Shown here: in pieces, positions 60,727-64,000 of the stretch
Layout of the letters: each line of letters starts with the position of its first letter
How positions within the stretch are numbered: position 1 is the stretch's first letter
NCBI GenBank assembly: GCA_021813685.1
Contig: JAKAJS010000115.1
Span: 1-64,000 of the forward strand
Reading direction: 5' to 3'
Length of the DNA: 64,000 nt
From: Deltaproteobacteria bacterium
Lineage (GTDB): Bacteria > Desulfobacterota > Syntrophobacteria > Syntrophobacterales > Syntrophobacteraceae
The notes under the pieces: model-generated
The model's input: the letters and a program-made list of their open reading frames with translations, nothing else
Database searches by the model: none
What the model was told of the DNA's origin: nothing
Translations under genes and position numbers: made by a program

Positions 60727-61197
60727 ATGGAAAAGTCTGAAATTATCGTTGTAAGCAAGAACAGGGGCGAGAAGGGCAACTACGTAAAGCCCTTCCTGAA
60801 AGGCCTGGGATTTACGCTGGGGAATTTTTTCACCAAGCCGATCACAGTTCAGTACCCTGAGGAAGAAACCAAAAGAAGCGCTCGGTGGCGCGGTCTTCAT
60901 AAGCTCAACGTGGATGAAAAGGGCGAGCTCAAATGCGTCGCGTGCGGCCTTTGCGCTGCCGTTTGCCCCTCACAGGCGATCACCGTCGTCGCCTGCGAAG
61001 AGGAAGGCGACCACCGGCGTCCGGAACAATTCGTCCTAAACGAGCTTCGATGCGTGTTCTGCGGGTTCTGTCAGGAAGCCTGTCCGAAGGGGGCCATCAG
61101 CCTCACCCGGGCATACGACTATGTCGATTACAGTCGTGAGGACTTTCTGTTCGATATCTCGAGATTGAAGGCGATGGGAGAGAAATGGGACTGTTAG
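60727..61197 (+). CDS. nuoI: NADH-quinone oxidoreductase subunit I
   Basis: A 156-residue subunit with two [4Fe-4S] clusters (CVACGLCAAVCPSQA and CVFCGFCQEACPKGA). It passes electrons to NuoB. The N-terminal amphipathic helix (FLKGLGFTLGNFFTKPITVQYP) attaches it to the membrane arm. ATG 60727 lies five bases after AGGAG; an ATG five codons earlier also exists. It overlaps nuoJ by 13 bases. Confidence 0.96.
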   Translation: MEKSEIIVVSKNRGEKGNYVKPFLKGLGFTLGNFFTKPITVQYPEEETKRSARWRGLHKLNVDEKGELKCVACGLCAAVCPSQAITVVACEEEGDHRRPEQFVLNELRCVFCGFCQEACPKGAISLTRAYDYVDYSREDFLFDISRLKAMGEKWDC

Positions 61198-61688
61198 CGA
61201 TCATCATCTGCGGCGGCGCGGCGATGGCGTGCGCGCTCCTTGTGATTCTTTCGAAAAACACCGTGCACAGCGCTCTGTGGATGGTCGGCAACTGCCTTGC
61301 CCTGGCGGTTTTATTTCTGTTGCTGCACAGCCAGTTCATTGCCATTCTTCAGGTGATGGTCTACGCCGGCGCCATCATGATGTTCATTATCTACGCCATC
61401 ATGATGCTGAACCTCAGGGCATCGGGGGAGGAGGATTTCCGGAAGATTTTGCCTACCGGCCGCTTCGCCCTGTTTTTCCTCCTTATGCTCGGTCTTCTGG
61501 CCCTTGGCGCGGGGCTTAGTCCCATGGCCCTCAAGGGAGAGATGGGGCCCCACGCCGTGGCTCAGTTCGGTGAAGTAAACCTGATTGCCAACTACATCTT
61601 CACCCAGGGCATCGTCGCCTTTGAACTGGTGAGCGTCCTGCTTACCGCAGCCGTGGTCGGGGCGGTCTATTTGGCGAGAAGAAACTGA
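61185..61688 (+). CDS. nuoJ: NADH-quinone oxidoreductase subunit J
   Basis: A 167-residue membrane subunit with five helices. NTVHSALWMVGNCLALAVLFLLLHSQFIAILQVMVYAGAIMMFIIYAIMML (about 25-75) includes the pi-bulge helix with YAGAIM, the family signature. It is part of the proton-pumping core with A, H, K and N. Confidence 0.94.
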   Translation: MGLLAIIICGGAAMACALLVILSKNTVHSALWMVGNCLALAVLFLLLHSQFIAILQVMVYAGAIMMFIIYAIMMLNLRASGEEDFRKILPTGRFALFFLLMLGLLALGAGLSPMALKGEMGPHAVAQFGEVNLIANYIFTQGIVAFELVSVLLTAAVVGAVYLARRN

Positions 61689-61725
61689 TTCGAATATAAA
61701 ACCGAGTCTATAAGGGATTGGTTCA

Positions 61726-62031
61726 ATGAACGATTATCAAAGCGTCTATCTTGCCCTGTCCGCGATTCTTTTCGCCATCGGCGCGCTCGGAGTGATCTGC
61801 CGCAAGGACGCCATCGTAGTCTTTCTGAGCATCGAGATCATGCTTGGCGCCGTAAATCTTGCCTTCGTCGCCTTTTCGCGCGCCAATCAATCTGCGGAAG
61901 GACTGTTCATGGTCATGTGCGTGATGGCTGTTGCGGGCGCCGAGGCTGCAATCGGGCTTGCCATTTTCGTCCTTTTGTACCGGAAGACGGGCACAATCAA
62001 CATTGACAAATTCAACCTGTTGAAATGGTAG
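61726..62031 (+). CDS. nuoK: NADH-quinone oxidoreductase subunit K
   Basis: A 101-residue protein with three helices. FLSIEIMLGAVNLAFVAFSR (about 34-53) bears the conserved membrane glutamate, and AGAEAAIGLAIFVLLYR (about 69-85) the second one. Typical NuoK length. The next gene nuoL starts 13 bases on. Confidence 0.95.
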   Translation: MNDYQSVYLALSAILFAIGALGVICRKDAIVVFLSIEIMLGAVNLAFVAFSRANQSAEGLFMVMCVMAVAGAEAAIGLAIFVLLYRKTGTINIDKFNLLKW

Positions 62032-62044
62032 ATCGAGGCTTGCG

Positions 62045-64000
62045 ATGAATTTTGATCTGGTTTGGCTTATCCCGATTTTTCCCCTCGCCGGCGTTTTGAT
62101 TAACGGCCTTTTGGGCCCGAAGATGCAGAAAAATAACAAAAGCCTCGTGCACTGGATCGCCTGCGGCGCCGTGGGGCTCTCCTTTCTGGTGACACTGTCC
62201 TTGTTTGTAAAGCTGCTGGGGCTTCCTGCGGATAAGCGATTGTACGATTTTACGTGGTTTTCCTGGATTTCTTCCGGAGTTTTCCACATCAACATAGGCT
62301 ACCAGATCGATCCTTTATCCATGTTCATGTGCATGTTCGTAACAGGCGTCGGGTTTCTGATCCACGTCTATTCGATAGGGTACATGGGACACGACGAAAG
62401 CTATTCGCGCTTTTTCACCTATCTCAACCTGTTCATGTTTTCCATGATCACCCTGGTGTTGGCCGATAATTTCCTGCTCATGTTTCTGGGCTGGGAAGGT
62501 GTGGGGCTTTGTTCCTACCTGCTGATTGCCTTCTGGTTTACGGATATCGCCAATGCAGTGGCCGGAAAGAAGGCGTTTGTCACAAACAGGGTGGGAGATT
62601 TCTTCTTTGCCGTCGGCATGCTGCTGCTTCTGACAAGACTGGGTGCGCACGGGGTATGGTCGCTTAAATTTTCGGACGTATTTGCAAACGCCCATCTTCT
62701 CTCCCCGCACCTCGTTACCCTCATCTGCCTGTTGTTCTTTCTCGGGTGCACCGCCAAATCGGCCCAGATACCCCTCTATATCTGGCTTCCCGATGCAATG
62801 GCCGGTCCTACCCCGGTCAGCGCTCTCATCCATGCCGCCACCATGGTTACGGCCGGCGTCTATTTCGTGGCGCGCTGCAACGTTCTTTACTCGATGTCTC
62901 CTTACGCCATGCAGGTGGTGGCAATCGTTGGCGCTCTTACCGCATTGCTTGCGGCCACAATCGCTCTTACCCAGAACGACATCAAGAAGGTGCTCGCCTA
63001 CTCGACGGTCAGTCAGCTTGGCTACATGTTCCTGGGGCTTGGCGTAGGCGCCTTTGCGGCCGGTCTTTTCCACGTGCTGACCCACTCCTTTTTCAAGGCC
63101 CTTCTCTTCTTGTGCTCCGGTTGCGTGATCCATGCGATGGGCGGCGAGCAGGACATGAGGAATATGGGTGGGCTGCGCAAAAAAATGCCCATCACTTTCT
63201 CCACCATGCTTATAGCAACCCTTGCCATCATTGGCTTCCCCGGGTTTTCGGGATTTTTCAGCAAGGACGAAATACTGTGGAAGACTTATAGCAGTCCGCA
63301 GGGTAGTTACATCCTCTGGCTTATCGGCGTTCTTGCCGCGGCCATGACCGCCTTCTACATGTTCCGCCTGATCTTCATGACCTTCTTCAACGAATGCAGG
63401 GCCTCCGAGGAGGTGCAGCATCATATTCACGAAGCACCCAAGTCGATGACCGTTCCGCTCATGGTCCTGGCAGTGCTGTCGATGTTCGGAGGGCTTCTCG
63501 GCGTGCCTGCCTCGCTTGGGGGAAGCAACATTGTCGAACGTTTCCTCGAACCCGTGATAGGGCTGGGGAAAGACAAGCTCCTGCAGGCAACCGGGGGACC
63601 GTCACTGATTCACCGGGTATCGGAAACCGTACCCGCTGCGGCGCATCATTCGTATTCGATCGAATATCAGCTCATGCTTGCGACGACACTCATCGTTTTC
63701 TGCAGTATCCTGGCTGCCTACATGTTGTATATGAAGAAGAGGTCTATCCCCGAGTCCCTGGCCGAAAAGAACCCTTCTTTCTATCAATTGCTTCTCAACA
63801 AGTGGTACGTGGATGAACTCTATGAGAAGGTGTTCATCAACCCGCTGCGTTCTTTCAGCTTTTTCCTGTGGAGAGGAATCGACGTGGTGGTGATTGACGG
63901 AATGGTCAATTCGACCGCCTCGTTTTTTCTGAAGACCGGAACGGCGTGGAAATCCACTCAGAGCGGTTACGTGCAACGCTACGCGGTGTCTTTCCTAGTC
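62045..64000 (+). CDS. nuoL: NADH-quinone oxidoreductase subunit L (3' end outside window)
   Basis: The first 652 codons of the antiporter-like subunit. WEGVGLCSYLLIAFW (about 145-159) holds the conserved Glu, KSAQIPLYIWLPDAMAGPTPVSALIHAATMVTAGVYF (about 236-272) the pumping Lys/His, and HVLTHSFFKALLFL (about 343-356). Fourteen or more helices are visible up to the window end; the long C-terminal amphipathic helix and final helix would follow. nuoM and nuoN are expected just beyond. Confidence 0.95.
   Translation, partial: MNFDLVWLIPIFPLAGVLINGLLGPKMQKNNKSLVHWIACGAVGLSFLVTLSLFVKLLGLPADKRLYDFTWFSWISSGVFHINIGYQIDPLSMFMCMFVTGVGFLIHVYSIGYMGHDESYSRFFTYLNLFMFSMITLVLADNFLLMFLGWEGVGLCSYLLIAFWFTDIANAVAGKKAFVTNRVGDFFFAVGMLLLLTRLGAHGVWSLKFSDVFANAHLLSPHLVTLICLLFFLGCTAKSAQIPLYIWLPDAMAGPTPVSALIHAATMVTAGVYFVARCNVLYSMSPYAMQVVAIVGALTALLAATIALTQNDIKKVLAYSTVSQLGYMFLGLGVGAFAAGLFHVLTHSFFKALLFLCSGCVIHAMGGEQDMRNMGGLRKKMPITFSTMLIATLAIIGFPGFSGFFSKDEILWKTYSSPQGSYILWLIGVLAAAMTAFYMFRLIFMTFFNECRASEEVQHHIHEAPKSMTVPLMVLAVLSMFGGLLGVPASLGGSNIVERFLEPVIGLGKDKLLQATGGPSLIHRVSETVPAAAHHSYSIEYQLMLATTLIVFCSILAAYMLYMKKRSIPESLAEKNPSFYQLLLNKWYVDELYEKVFINPLRSFSFFLWRGIDVVVIDGMVNSTASFFLKTGTAWKSTQSGYVQRYAVSFLV

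Noticed and set aside
1-64000. CRISPR arrays, rRNA genes, prophage or replication origin
   Set aside because: No regular short repeats with spacers, no rRNA-like sequence, no phage structural genes and no DnaA-box clusters were recognised.

Overview
The window (about 57% G+C, dense operons, strong Shine-Dalgarno sites) looks like an anaerobic, corrinoid-dependent C1-metabolising bacterium, most likely of the Desulfobacterota/Syntrophobacter type. The grounds are the gene mix: V-type ATPase, NiFe hydrogenase, MetV/MetF, methanol methyltransferase MtaABC, the corrinoid iron-sulfur protein of the Wood-Ljungdahl pathway, a nuo cluster without nuoEFG at its usual place, and sigma-54 activators with receiver-like domains. 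The assignment is an inference; there is no rRNA or other marker here.

Layout. 1-1887 (-): a three-gene cassette of unknown product (PqqD-like carrier, ATP-grasp ligase, PLP decarboxylase fold, the last cut by the window edge). 2682-3596: formate/nitrite channel. 3843-12087 (+): nine-gene V/A-type ATPase operon H-C-I-K-F-E-A-B-D. 12107-23115 (-): a compact ten-gene unit read from a sigma-54-type promoter at 23229-23214: hydrogenase small and large subunits, its maturation protease, metV, a cNMP-domain histidine kinase, metF, three further two-component genes plus a receiver-kinase hybrid, and an ACT-domain protein. 23439-26404: small conserved proteins, an IS200-type transposase remnant and a PduO-type cobalamin adenosyltransferase.

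26709-40447 (+): a methanol regulon. Two sigma-54 activators are each followed directly by a similar composite inverted-repeat site and a -24/-12 promoter. The first promoter drives a leader with a cobalamin riboswitch and then mtaA, mtaC, a COG0523 GTPase, a SatP-type acetate transporter and the second activator. The second drives mtaB, a RamA-type corrinoid activase, an unknown protein and a two-component pair. 40779-51065 (+): acsE, acsD, acsC, a NuoE/NuoF/HoxU-like diaphorase set, a second MtaA-like protein, a second corrinoid protein and a RACo-like activase.

51402-54103 (+): cobalt importer cbiMNQO. 54084-56529 (-): conserved unknown, L-2-hydroxyglutarate oxidase, OmpA-type lipoprotein. 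57084-64000 (+): nuoABCDHIJKL, with nuoL running off the end.

Together the genes suggest methyl groups from methanol (MtaB to MtaC to MtaA) passing to a C1 carrier and, through AcsE and the corrinoid iron-sulfur protein, to an acetyl-CoA synthase not in this window. Hydrogenase plus MetVF could supply methyl-THF from H2, cobalt uptake and PduO supply the corrinoid, and the two activases restore Co(I). The Nuo membrane complex and V-ATPase would handle energy conservation. The most unusual observations are the sigma-54 plus riboswitch control of mtaAC, the matched enhancer sites, and the hydrogenase-MetVF-signalling operon.
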